NCBI RefSeq assembly: GCF_900113375.1
Contig: NZ_FOPC01000014.1
Span: forward strand, 53,114-117,113
Length of the DNA: 64,000 nt
Direction of reading: 5' to 3'
From: Algoriphagus hitonicola
GTDB taxonomy: Bacteria > Bacteroidota > Bacteroidia > Cytophagales > Cyclobacteriaceae
A program made the position numbers and the translations under genes. The notes under the pieces were generated by a model that worked only from the letters and a program-made list of their open reading frames with translations, was not told the DNA's origin and ran no database searches. How positions within the stretch are numbered: position 1 is the stretch's first letter; every line of letters begins with the position of its first letter. Of the stretch, positions 36,226-45,250 are shown in pieces.

Positions 36226-37287
36226 TTAGTTTCGGTTGACTGCGTTGAGCATATCAAAAGCGACCTCAAGACGCTTGACAAATGCTTCTTCACCTTTGCG
36301 CAACCAAACGCGAGGATCATAAAACTTTTTATTTGGACTATCCGGACCTTCTGGATTTCCCAGTTGGGTCTGAAGGTAACCTTCATTTTTCTTGTAATAG
36401 TTAAGAATACCTTCCCAAGTTGCCCATTGCATATCCGTATCGATATTCATTTTGATAGAGCCATAAGAATTGGCTTCTCTGATTTCCTCAAGGGAAGATC
36501 CTGAACCTCCATGGAACACGAAATTCAATGGCTTGCCAATTGTACCATATTTGGTATTGATGAAATCCTGAGAATTCTTCAAAATGATTGGTTTCAGACT
36601 CACGTTTCCAGGCTTGTAGACTCCGTGTACGTTTCCGAAAGCTGCAGCGATAGTAAATAAATCACCGATTTGCTTCAGGTGCTCGTAAGCATATGCCACT
36701 TCTTCTGGCTGGGTATAAAGTTTCGAAGAATCGATGTCGGTATTGTCCACTCCGTCTTCCTCTCCTCCTGTCACACCGAGTTCGATTTCGATAGCCATTT
36801 GAAGCTTCTCGAATTCACGGAAGTAATTACATGAAATCTCTACATTTTCCTCCAAAGGCTCCTCAGATAGATCCAGCATGTGTGAACTATACAATGGCCG
36901 CTTGTGAATTTCATAATAAGCTTTACCTGCTTCTAGCATTCCATCGATCCAAGGCAGCAATTTTTTCGCTGCATGATCGGTATGCAAAATCACAGGAACT
37001 CCATAGGCTTCGGCCATTTGGTGCACATGGTGCGCACCCGATACCGCTCCGGCGATACTTGCTTGCTGCTTATCATTGGCTAGGCCTTTTCCGGCAAAAA
37101 ACTGAGCACCTCCATTGGAGAATTGTATGATTACGGGAGAATTTACTTTTTTGGCGGTTTCCAATACTGCATTGACAGAATTGGTCCCGATGACATTGAC
37201 GGCCGGTAATGCAAACTCACTTTCTTTTGCGTAAGCATAAAGATCTCTGAGCTCTTGTCCGTACTTTACTCCAGGTTTAAATTTCAT
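36226..37287 (-). CDS. fbaA: class II fructose-bisphosphate aldolase
   Basis: 353 residues from ATG. Zinc-site segments of the class IIA family are present: VILHTDHAAK (~108), ELGVTGGEEDGVDN (~170-185), GNVHGVYKPGNV (~225) and FHGGSGSS (~265). It cleaves fructose 1,6-bisphosphate in glycolysis or forms it in gluconeogenesis, using Zn2+. It sits 16 bp after the secreted amylase gene, so a central glycolytic enzyme appears to be in the same transcription unit as starch-use genes. Confidence 0.95.
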   Translation of the reverse strand: MKFKPGVKYGQELRDLYAYAKESEFALPAVNVIGTNSVNAVLETAKKVNSPVIIQFSNGGAQFFAGKGLANDKQQASIAGAVSGAHHVHQMAEAYGVPVILHTDHAAKKLLPWIDGMLEAGKAYYEIHKRPLYSSHMLDLSEEPLEENVEISCNYFREFEKLQMAIEIELGVTGGEEDGVDNTDIDSSKLYTQPEEVAYAYEHLKQIGDLFTIAAAFGNVHGVYKPGNVSLKPIILKNSQDFINTKYGTIGKPLNFVFHGGSGSSLEEIREANSYGSIKMNIDTDMQWATWEGILNYYKKNEGYLQTQLGNPEGPDSPNKKFYDPRVWLRKGEEAFVKRLEVAFDMLNAVNRN

Positions 37288-37303
37288 TACGAATTAGGTT
37301 TGG

Positions 37304-40105
37304 TTAATTTTTAATAAAGCGCTGGTGGAGCACTCGTCTGGTATCAAACGCCTCAAAGATATAAAGACCCGCTTTAATATTCCCTAAATCGAATTCTAAA
37401 ATCTGATTATCAGTGGTAGTTTGCCCTTCTTTCACTTCCTTGCCGGTCATATCAATAATTCGATAATTGGCCTCATTCATTCCTTTTGGCAGCTGCACAA
37501 AAAGCTGTCCGCTGCTCGGGTTGGGATACACAGCAAATTCTGAAGAATTGACCGGCTCCCTCGGAATAGAAGTAACAAAATCCTCCTGCAAAATTCCACG
37601 CTCAGGTGTAGGAAGCCGCTCATTGGTAAACAGATAAAATTCTGATGGCCTCAAATTAAAGTTCACCGTCGATCCGGTGACATTAAATTCCTCTCCAGTA
37701 AAATAATTATACCAGGTACCCGTCGATGGAAAAGCCAAAGGCACATTCCCAGCATTACTCAAGCCAAAATTCCCATGAATAACCACATCCATATCTGCAT
37801 GCTCCAGAATAATGGATTTCACATTGCCACTCAAGGTCAAAACCACCTCCTCAGGATTGCTAAAAACTTGATGCGCTGTCCGTAAATGAATCATTTCTTT
37901 ATACAGCTGAAAAAGCCTATTTCGCTGCGGATCGTCCAGGTATTCCCATCGCGTAGGTTTGATTCCCAGCCGGTCATTGTTCAGCTCCTCATCATATCCA
38001 AACTCCCCAAACTGCCATAGCATTTTGGGTCCGGGAACAGCAAAAAAGAAGGCGGTCAACAGCTGATTTCGATTGATAGCATTTTCGAGCTCCCGAATAT
38101 TCAGTAGAGATGTATTACCAAAATTCAATGATTCCCACATGACGCGTTCTTCATCGTGGGATTCTTGATAGGCAATCAGATTCGGTTCATTCCAATCCCG
38201 CTCTCCGTGATATGCCCAGTTAAATGAGCGATTTTCTCCTTTGGCCAATTCTCGGAAATCTCCATTCATATTTCCCCAAAACATCAAGCCATAATCGGCC
38301 AGCTCTTTTTCCTCATCATTGGCTGCCAAATGCTCCAAAATCACATAAGCATCGGGATGGTTGGCTTTGATTTGATCATAGATATGTTTCCAGATTGCGA
38401 TCCGACTGGGATCATATTGGGACCAAAAGTTCACATTATCCCCGGAGTTGACTTGGGTAAATCCCTTGGACAAGTCAAAGCGAAATCCATCTACTTTATA
38501 TTCAGTCAACCAGTAATTATTCACACTATCGACAAATTCCCGGGTGTATTCACTTTCGTGGTTGAAATCATAGCCCACATTAAATGGGTGCTTGGCGACG
38601 CGATTAAACCATGGATTATCTTCGGTAGGTGCTCCATAGTCTCCATCATTGTAAAGTCTGACCATGGGATTTTGACCAAAAGCATGATTGAGCACCATAT
38701 CCAAAATCACGACCATTCCTTTTCCATGAGCCGCGTCAATGAGCCTTTTCAGATCATTTTTGGTTCCATAATATTTATCCGGAGCAAAGAAAAACGAAGG
38801 ATTGTATCCCCAGGAAAGGTTTCCTTCAAATTCACCCACTGGCATCAATTCGATAGCATTAACCCCGAGCTCTTCCAAATAATCCAACCGATCGATAACC
38901 GCCTGATAGGTTCTCTCTTCATCAAAATCCCTTACCAATAGCTCATAAACTACCAAATTTTCGGGAGCTGGCTTTTCATAGTTTGTATTTTGCCACTCAA
39001 AAGGCTCTTGGGCTGTCTGAAGGTAGGTAGCTTGAAAATTAGTTTTCCCCGCAGGAAAAGGTTTCAAACCCGGGTATCTACCTTGAGTAATTATTTCCTG
39101 ATCATTAAATGGATCAGAGGTTTTGTCCGCATAGGGATCCCCTATTCGAATACTGGCGTCTACTAAATATTGGAAAATATACTCTTGTTGAGGAACGAGA
39201 TTTTCAATTCTCAGCCAGAAGATCTCCCCATCAGGAGTTCTATTCATTTGGTATTCGGGCAAGACTTCCCAATCATTAAAATCTCCAATGACATGGGCAA
39301 GTTTCTTTCCCGGTGCCTGAAGTGCCAAAATGACTTCTGTATCTGAAATATAATTGATCCCCAATCGTGCACCCGCAGGCAATTCCTCAATTTGCGAAGC
39401 TCCAAAAACAACAATATCCAGAGATTGAGTATCGGTCTCCCCTCCAGCGGTGGCAATCGCCTCAAGCCTAAAACTTCCCGGTTCTGTGGCTACAAAATCA
39501 TAAGTCAGAGAAGTGGATGAGGCCACAGTTGCGACTTGTTCACCATCCAATTCGAAACTGATTTCCGCTTCCTCGGAAGTTTCTGCTTTTACTGAATACC
39601 CTTCTCCTACTTCCAGCGAAAGTGAAGGCCCGGAAGGATCCGTAATTTGAACCCCAAATCCTTGACTGAGGTCAACAAAGAAGTCTGAATTGGAGGACGT
39701 TTTTCCTTCTCTAGTACCATCAACATTTCTAAAAACCATCCCTAACCGATAAATAGTTTGTCCATTGGGGTTTTCAAAAAAGTCATCCGGAGTCAATTCA
39801 AAAGTATAAATATTATCCTCTCCCTCGACCTTGGTCATTTTGGCTTCAGGAATATCCTGTCCCCATTCAAAAGGCACAATAGACCAAGTGGTGGATTCTG
39901 GACCCTCTGTCACCGCACCGATGTGAATGTAAACGTCACAGTTGCAATCCTCCAGACCCGTAGTTCCCTCAGATGCATCGTAAATGATTTTGACAGGCGC
40001 TGAAGCATTGGGAACGGAAGGTTCAGTGCTGACTTGTGCAAAAAGTGAAGAGCTCCATAAAAGCCCTAGAGCAAAGAATATTCGGGACAAGGTCTTTTTC
40101 ATCAT
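37304..40105 (-). CDS. secreted GH13 alpha-amylase with T9SS sorting domain
   Basis: 933 residues from ATG 40105 (40102 also possible). A farther ATG at 40144 lies inside a hairpin and adds residues before the signal peptide MMKKTLSRIFFALGLLWSSS..FAQ. Residues ~25-150 are a CBM/E-set starch domain, then a linker, a second E-set domain (PGKKLAHVIGDFNDWE), then the GH13 barrel with ILDMVLNHAF, GFRFDLSKGF (nucleophile), VILEHLA (acid/base) and QESHDEERV. The last ~80 residues, starting FAVYPNPSSGQL, are a type A T9SS sorting domain. It should degrade starch outside the cell or at its surface. Confidence 0.93.
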   Translation of the reverse strand: MMKKTLSRIFFALGLLWSSSLFAQVSTEPSVPNASAPVKIIYDASEGTTGLEDCNCDVYIHIGAVTEGPESTTWSIVPFEWGQDIPEAKMTKVEGEDNIYTFELTPDDFFENPNGQTIYRLGMVFRNVDGTREGKTSSNSDFFVDLSQGFGVQITDPSGPSLSLEVGEGYSVKAETSEEAEISFELDGEQVATVASSTSLTYDFVATEPGSFRLEAIATAGGETDTQSLDIVVFGASQIEELPAGARLGINYISDTEVILALQAPGKKLAHVIGDFNDWEVLPEYQMNRTPDGEIFWLRIENLVPQQEYIFQYLVDASIRIGDPYADKTSDPFNDQEIITQGRYPGLKPFPAGKTNFQATYLQTAQEPFEWQNTNYEKPAPENLVVYELLVRDFDEERTYQAVIDRLDYLEELGVNAIELMPVGEFEGNLSWGYNPSFFFAPDKYYGTKNDLKRLIDAAHGKGMVVILDMVLNHAFGQNPMVRLYNDGDYGAPTEDNPWFNRVAKHPFNVGYDFNHESEYTREFVDSVNNYWLTEYKVDGFRFDLSKGFTQVNSGDNVNFWSQYDPSRIAIWKHIYDQIKANHPDAYVILEHLAANDEEKELADYGLMFWGNMNGDFRELAKGENRSFNWAYHGERDWNEPNLIAYQESHDEERVMWESLNFGNTSLLNIRELENAINRNQLLTAFFFAVPGPKMLWQFGEFGYDEELNNDRLGIKPTRWEYLDDPQRNRLFQLYKEMIHLRTAHQVFSNPEEVVLTLSGNVKSIILEHADMDVVIHGNFGLSNAGNVPLAFPSTGTWYNYFTGEEFNVTGSTVNFNLRPSEFYLFTNERLPTPERGILQEDFVTSIPREPVNSSEFAVYPNPSSGQLFVQLPKGMNEANYRIIDMTGKEVKEGQTTTDNQILEFDLGNIKAGLYIFEAFDTRRVLHQRFIKN

Positions 40106-40122
40106 AGCATTTGAAAGGGGAG

Positions 40123-40160
40123 AATCCGGCTCTGGAAAAAACATCTTCCAAAGCCGGATT
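40123..40160 (-). other. intercistronic hairpin between susE and amylase genes
   Basis: AATCCGGCTCTGG / CCAAAGCCGGATT: 13-bp stem with one mismatch and a 12-nt loop. No T run follows on the minus strand, so it is not a standard terminator. It may stabilise or process the upstream susE mRNA. Confidence 0.55.
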
Positions 40161-40184
40161 AAGCCAATTTAACTGAAAATCAGT

Positions 40185-41225
40185 TTAATTTTTAGTAAGC
40201 GTGTAAGTTACGATCTCTGGATCATTAAAATTGAGCGTAATGGTATAATTACCCGCCTCTGCCACTGGAATATCAGCTCCCCCGGTGGTCAACTCACCAT
40301 CAGCACCCCCGTAGTTGTAGTCCCAGTTTTCGTTGGCTCGAAATTTAATATTACCTGTTGTCAAATCAGTCGTGAGCGTCAACACGTTATTTTCGTTATC
40401 AAATTGCATTTTGGTTTCCGCATCCCAGCCACCTTCTGTGGCATCACCGATAACTCCCCAATAAAGCGGATCGCTCAGCGTGTAAGTCTTGGCATCCAGA
40501 TCTACCTCCATGTAAAACGTTCCAAATTCTTCCACCTTGATATTTGCACCGTCGGGATCGAGGTCTCCATCGGCATCATTATCGCCGTAGTTTCTTCCAT
40601 CCACCCATTCGTTAGTTTCAGACACTTTGAATTCTCCTGATCCACCGGGAAGAATATGAACGTACCCTTGATAAACATCGTCAAAGTTGACGGATTTCAA
40701 GGTGGTCGCTTCATTGGCGATATTCCAACCCTGATAATCACCTGGTACATACAACACCGGATAATCCACAAACGCAGCAAACGGAGTGACTGAAAGCGTC
40801 ACTACGTCCCCATAAATAGGAGAAAGTGGCTGATTAATCGAAGATTTCACTCGAAACTCAGTTTCTGTAGCAGTTTCTGCAACGGCTCCTTTAGCGATCA
40901 ATTCATCGTTGATATCCTGAGCAACTACCTCAATGATATTTGAGGTAGAAGTTCCCAATTCGACCGGATCCGAAAATCCAGCACCGGCAAGGTCCATTTC
41001 AAGGGTGTAAGATACGGTACCTTGCATTCCAAAATCTGCGGAAGTCACCTGAAATTCAATTACTTCTTCGGCCGATTCATTGGTCAATACCAAAGTGGAA
41101 CCAGCAGAAGGACTGCTCAATGCAGCTCCTGTTTGAGGAATAATAGGTGGCATTTCGTACGATTCACATGCCAAAAGGACCGGCATTAAAGCCAATCCCC
41201 ATCCAATTTGTCGAAGTACTTTCAT
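40185..41225 (-). CDS. SusE/SusF-like outer-membrane starch-binding lipoprotein
   Basis: 346 residues from ATG. Lipoprotein signal LALMPVLLAC (lipid Cys ~20). The N-terminal Ig-like SusE domain (about 35-140, YEMPPIIPQTGAALSSP) is followed by two carbohydrate-binding modules, PVLYVPGDYQGW (~150) and WGVIGDATEGGW (~250), each with Trp residues suited to glucan stacking. SusE binds starch at the cell surface as part of the Sus system. No susC or susD lies in the locus, which is unusual. First gene of the minus arm. Confidence 0.88.
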   Translation of the reverse strand: MKVLRQIGWGLALMPVLLACESYEMPPIIPQTGAALSSPSAGSTLVLTNESAEEVIEFQVTSADFGMQGTVSYTLEMDLAGAGFSDPVELGTSTSNIIEVVAQDINDELIAKGAVAETATETEFRVKSSINQPLSPIYGDVVTLSVTPFAAFVDYPVLYVPGDYQGWNIANEATTLKSVNFDDVYQGYVHILPGGSGEFKVSETNEWVDGRNYGDNDADGDLDPDGANIKVEEFGTFYMEVDLDAKTYTLSDPLYWGVIGDATEGGWDAETKMQFDNENNVLTLTTDLTTGNIKFRANENWDYNYGGADGELTTGGADIPVAEAGNYTITLNFNDPEIVTYTLTKN

Positions 41226-41410
41226 AGAGTTTATTGTTAATTAATTAGGGTTGAATTCTTGATTTTGTACAATTTTTTTCTAGATGGTCAACTTGCTATT
41301 CGGATAGGAAGAGAAAAAACTAAAATGGTTTTTCGCTTCCCAGTTGAAAGTATATTCATGAAAAATCAAAGTTTCAATAGCTCATGTGGAAAAAACTACT
41401 AAATTTTTAT

Positions 41411-41436
41411 TGCAAACGATTGCGTTAACGTTTGCA
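41411..41436. promoter_or_regulatory. LacI-type operator between susE and lacI
   Basis: TGCAAACG / CGTTTGCA, perfect 8-bp arms 10 bp apart. Inside are overlapping LacI-like palindromes AACGATTGCGTT and CGTTAACG. It lies in the 344-bp divergent region, about 45 bp upstream of a candidate promoter for the regulator gene and 186 bp upstream of the susE start. Confidence 0.65.
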
Positions 41437-41479
41437 TTCCAAAAGATTTTTTTACCTACAAGTTCTTTACATTCAATGT

Positions 41480-41508
41480 TTTGGAAATTTAATTTTACGG
41501 CTATATTG
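41480..41508 (+). promoter_or_regulatory. candidate promoter of the LacI-family regulator
   Basis: TTTG (41480-41483), an 18-bp spacer and TATATTG (41502-41508), one T short of the TAnnTTTG consensus. The ATG follows 61 bp later. Confidence 0.35.
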
Positions 41509-41569
41509 AGAATTGATTTCTGAGAAAGCGATTAAAGTGTATATTCATTTCTCGGAAAAATATAATTTT

Positions 41570-42607
41570 ATGAAAATCGGTCAAGCCACTATTAAAGATA
41601 TTGCAAGAGAACTGAATGTCTCCTCCTCCACGGTTTCCAGAGCATTAAAAGATTATCCGGGTATTTCCGACGAAACCAAGCGAAAAGTGAAAGAGTTGGC
41701 CGAAAAACTCAATTACCGACCCAACGCCATTGCCCTTTCGCTTCGAAAAAGTAGGTCATATACCATCGGAGTAATTATCCCTGAGGTGGTTCATTTCTTT
41801 TTCTCCACAGTCATCAGTGGAATAGAAGAAGTCGCATATTCCAGAGGATATAATGTGATCTTGACTCAGACCAATGAGAAACTAGCTCGCGAAAAATCAA
41901 GTATTGAAACCATGCTTTCCAACCAAATCGATGGTTTTTTGGTCAGTTATTCAAAAGAGACGGAGGATTTTGAGCACTTTTCCAAATTACTGGATCAAGG
42001 CTTTCCTATAGTATTTTTCGATCGTGTTCCTGCCATTCCAAACGCCATCAATGTCATGGTCGATGATTATAAAGGTGCTTTCGATGCCGTGACGCATCTC
42101 ATCCATCAAGGTTACGAGCGAATAGCTCATCTTGCTGGACCAAAAAGCTTGATGATCAGTAAGGAGCGGGAACGCGGCTATCGGGATGCATTGGCTAATC
42201 ATGGTATGGAAATCAACCCGGAATATATCATCGAATGTCCCGTCGGCACAGATGATGAAAGTCAGCGCATCACCAAAGATCTTTTTCAAAATCTAGAGCA
42301 GAAGCCAGATGCTTTCTTTGCCAATAATGATATGGCTGCGGTCGGCGCGATGCTAGCTTGCAAAGCTATGGGATTAAGAATTCCCGAAGATGTGGGAATT
42401 GTAGGCTTTAGCAATTGGCAATTTTGCTCAATGATCGACCCTAGCCTTTCCTCTGTGGCGCAACCTGGATTTAATATGGGTGCCAAAGCTACCGAGATCC
42501 TTTTGGACATTATTGAGAAAAAAATTGAAGCTTCAGAAATAGAGCTTCCTGTTACCCTAGACACGGAACTTTTGGTCAGAAAATCATCTGTGCGCTTAAA
42601 ATCCTGA
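41570..42607 (+). CDS. LacI family transcriptional regulator
   Basis: 345 residues from ATG 41570; longer frames upstream lack homology and the HTH starts at once here. The HTH is ATIKDIARELNVSSSTVSRALKDYP (residues ~6-30; the key elements are IARELNVSSSTVSRAL). The hinge NYRPNAIALSLR and a periplasmic-binding-fold effector domain (SYTIGVIIPEV onward) follow. It presumably senses a maltodextrin-derived sugar and controls both arms of the locus through the palindromes at 41411 and 42638; effector and sign of regulation are inference. Confidence 0.93.
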   Translation: MKIGQATIKDIARELNVSSSTVSRALKDYPGISDETKRKVKELAEKLNYRPNAIALSLRKSRSYTIGVIIPEVVHFFFSTVISGIEEVAYSRGYNVILTQTNEKLAREKSSIETMLSNQIDGFLVSYSKETEDFEHFSKLLDQGFPIVFFDRVPAIPNAINVMVDDYKGAFDAVTHLIHQGYERIAHLAGPKSLMISKERERGYRDALANHGMEINPEYIIECPVGTDDESQRITKDLFQNLEQKPDAFFANNDMAAVGAMLACKAMGLRIPEDVGIVGFSNWQFCSMIDPSLSSVAQPGFNMGAKATEILLDIIEKKIEASEIELPVTLDTELLVRKSSVRLKS

Positions 42608-42637
42608 TTTTTTTCCATCCAATTAAAAAAAATGATG

Positions 42638-42647
42638 CAATCGATTG
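42638..42647. promoter_or_regulatory. second LacI-type operator, upstream of GH31
   Basis: CAATCGATTG, a perfect 10-bp palindrome within TGCAATCGATTGAA, shares the LacI-family central CG and flanking half-site style. It lies 154 bp before the GH31 ATG. Confidence 0.5.
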
Positions 42648-42800
42648 AATAGGGCAAATTTCTTTCGGTAAGCAGTTTTAAGGTTTTGGGTATCGATAAA
42701 ACCTGCTTATACTACCTGTATCGCGGATTTTTAGGTTTGATAATCGTTTCTAAATTAGCGATGATAGATCACTTTTAATCAGCTAAAATCAATTAGCATT

Positions 42801-45218
42801 ATGCCTCAAAATAATTCATCATCGCGCCATTTAGGGATGGGAAACGTGACAGAATGGAACGAATTTGAATTCGGGATCAAAGGAAAAACCAGTGAAGCAT
42901 ATTTTCAGCTGTCTGTTTATGATTCCGGCACGATAAGAATCCAAGCTGGCAAATATGCTGAATTTGAATCCAACCCCTACGCGGTCTTACAGTCCCCCAA
43001 AACGGTCAAATTTTCGATAGAAAATGATTCAAATAAAATCACCATCACCACTGATCTGCTCAGGGTAGAGGTCAAACTTTCGGGATTTTTAATTCGCTTT
43101 TTTACTCTGGATGGGGAATTGATCAACGAAGACGATTCTTTAGGTATTTCTTGGATTGGAACAGAAGTCAGCTGCTATAAACGTGTAAGACCAGAGGAAA
43201 AATTTATCGGACTCGGCGAAAAAACCGGAAACCTCAATCGTGCAGGAAAGGCCTATACCAATTGGAACACGGACTATTTTGCTTACGGAGTTGGGGATGA
43301 TCCGCTTTATATGAGTATTCCTTTTTACATCGGGATTCACGAAAAAGCCAACTACGGTATATTCTTTGACAACACCCATAAGTCAGTTTTCAATTTCGGC
43401 GCGAGCACCAATCGCTTTGTTTACTTCGGTGCTGAAGACGGTGATATGAATTATTTTTTCATTTATCGTCCAAGCGTTTCTGAAATCATATCGAGCTATA
43501 CCGCGCTTACCGGAAGAATGGAACTCCCGCCTATTTGGTCTTTGGGTTTTCAGCAATGCCGATACAGCTATTATCCTGACTCAGAGGTAAAAACCCTCGC
43601 TAATACCTTCAGGGACAAAGATATGCCGGCAGACGTGATCTACTTGGACATTCACCACATGGAATCTTATAAAGTTTTCACTTTTGACGGAAAAAATTTT
43701 CCAGATCCGAAAAGCCTGATTGCTGAACTCAAAAAGAAAGGCTTTAAAGTGGTGGTCATTATGGATCCGGGTATCAAAACTGAAAAGGGGTATTTGCCCT
43801 ACGAAGAGGGAAAAAAACAGGGGCTATTTGTCAATTATCCGGATGGAGAGGAATACCAAGCGCAAGTCTGGCCGGGTTGGTGTGCCTTTCCGGATTTTAC
43901 CCATAAGCAAACCCGAGCGTGGTGGGCTGAGAAAATGGCTTTTTATACCGAAGCCGGTGTGGATGGTTTTTGGACAGACATGAATGAGCCGGCATCTTGG
44001 GGGCAGTTTACGCCAAATTTGATTGAGTTTTCCTACGAGGGGGAAACTGTTTCTCATAGAAAAGCTAGAAACATCTATGGAATGCAAATGGCTCGAAGTG
44101 CTCAGGAAGGCTCAAAAATCAACCGTAAAAATCAACGTCCTTTTGTCCTCACCAGATCCGGCTATGCGGGAATACAACGCTATGCTGCTGCTTGGACGGG
44201 AGACAATGTGGCCTCTGAAGAACATATGATGGCTGGAGTGAGGCTGGTCAATAGCTTAGGTATCAGTGGAGTTTCATTTTCCGGATACGATGTGGGGGGA
44301 TTTGCAGGTGAAGCCAGTAAATCGCTCTTTGCCAGATGGATGAGTTTGGGTGCGTTTGCCCCACTTTTCAGGGCACATTCCATGATCAACAGCAACGATG
44401 CAGAGCCTTGGGCCTTTGGTGAAGAAGTGGAGGAAATTTCCCGTAATTACATGAAACTGCGCTATGCTCTTCTACCGACCATTTATTCTAAATTTTATCA
44501 ATCTACCCTAGACGGCTTGCCGATTGCAAAATCCCTGGCGGTTTCATTTCCACTGGACCAAAAGGTTTTTCAGACAGCCTATCAAAATCAGTATCTTTTC
44601 TGCGATCACTTTTTGGTAGCCCCTATTGAAAGTACGCGGGATATTGCAAAAATCTATCTTCCTGAGGGATCTTGGTATTACCTTTATTCCGATGAATTTT
44701 ACCTCGGAAATCAAGAAATTTATTTAGAAACACCATTGAATTACCTTCCAGTATTGGTAGAAGAAAGTGCAATCTTCACTACCCAATCCCCTATTTCACA
44801 TTGTGGAGAGGAAACTGATGGGATTTTATCTATTCACCTTTATAAAGGGGAAAAGGAAAACCAATTTGTCCACTATGAAGATGATGGGGAAAGCTACGAT
44901 TACCTGAACAAGGGCTTTTTTAAACGAAAGATCAACTATTCACCTAAAGAAATGACATTGATCCTAGAGGAATCCAGCGGCAATTTCAAGTCAAAATTCC
45001 ACAGCGTGAAATTATACCTTCATGGTTTTAAAACCGATGTCCTCACTATCAATGGAAAAAGTGAACCTAGCCAAGTGAACAACTTTGCATTTTTAGGTAA
45101 ATTATCTGAATTTGATCCATTGCCTGAGCATGATCAGCCCTATTATGAAATCGAGTCACTCCATTCTATAACTTTCGAACACTTGACAACTGAAATCACC
45201 ATCTCAGGCCTTTTCTGA
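42801..45218 (+). CDS. GH31 alpha-glucosidase
   Basis: 805 residues from ATG, no signal peptide seen, so cytosolic or exported by another route. N-terminal beta-sandwich to ~230, then a TIM barrel with nucleophile Asp393 in GFWTDMNEPASW and acid/base Asp in AAWTGDNVASEE (~465), then GISGVSFSGYDVGGF and C-terminal beta domains. It cleaves alpha-1,4 (or 1,6) glucosidic bonds from non-reducing ends, releasing glucose from maltose or maltodextrins. Followed 32 bp later by the MFS transporter gene, so imported maltose is the likely substrate. Confidence 0.94.
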   Translation: MPQNNSSSRHLGMGNVTEWNEFEFGIKGKTSEAYFQLSVYDSGTIRIQAGKYAEFESNPYAVLQSPKTVKFSIENDSNKITITTDLLRVEVKLSGFLIRFFTLDGELINEDDSLGISWIGTEVSCYKRVRPEEKFIGLGEKTGNLNRAGKAYTNWNTDYFAYGVGDDPLYMSIPFYIGIHEKANYGIFFDNTHKSVFNFGASTNRFVYFGAEDGDMNYFFIYRPSVSEIISSYTALTGRMELPPIWSLGFQQCRYSYYPDSEVKTLANTFRDKDMPADVIYLDIHHMESYKVFTFDGKNFPDPKSLIAELKKKGFKVVVIMDPGIKTEKGYLPYEEGKKQGLFVNYPDGEEYQAQVWPGWCAFPDFTHKQTRAWWAEKMAFYTEAGVDGFWTDMNEPASWGQFTPNLIEFSYEGETVSHRKARNIYGMQMARSAQEGSKINRKNQRPFVLTRSGYAGIQRYAAAWTGDNVASEEHMMAGVRLVNSLGISGVSFSGYDVGGFAGEASKSLFARWMSLGAFAPLFRAHSMINSNDAEPWAFGEEVEEISRNYMKLRYALLPTIYSKFYQSTLDGLPIAKSLAVSFPLDQKVFQTAYQNQYLFCDHFLVAPIESTRDIAKIYLPEGSWYYLYSDEFYLGNQEIYLETPLNYLPVLVEESAIFTTQSPISHCGEETDGILSIHLYKGEKENQFVHYEDDGESYDYLNKGFFKRKINYSPKEMTLILEESSGNFKSKFHSVKLYLHGFKTDVLTINGKSEPSQVNNFAFLGKLSEFDPLPEHDQPYYEIESLHSITFEHLTTEITISGLF

Positions 45219-45250
45219 CCTTATCCCTATCTCAAACCCAACCGTAACCC

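Noticed and set aside
38330..38941. 203-codon plus-strand frame inside the amylase gene
   Set aside because: Antisense to the GH13 catalytic barrel, no motif, no start context.
40106..40144. ATG 40144 as amylase start
   Set aside because: It lies in a hairpin and adds 13 residues before an otherwise standard signal peptide.
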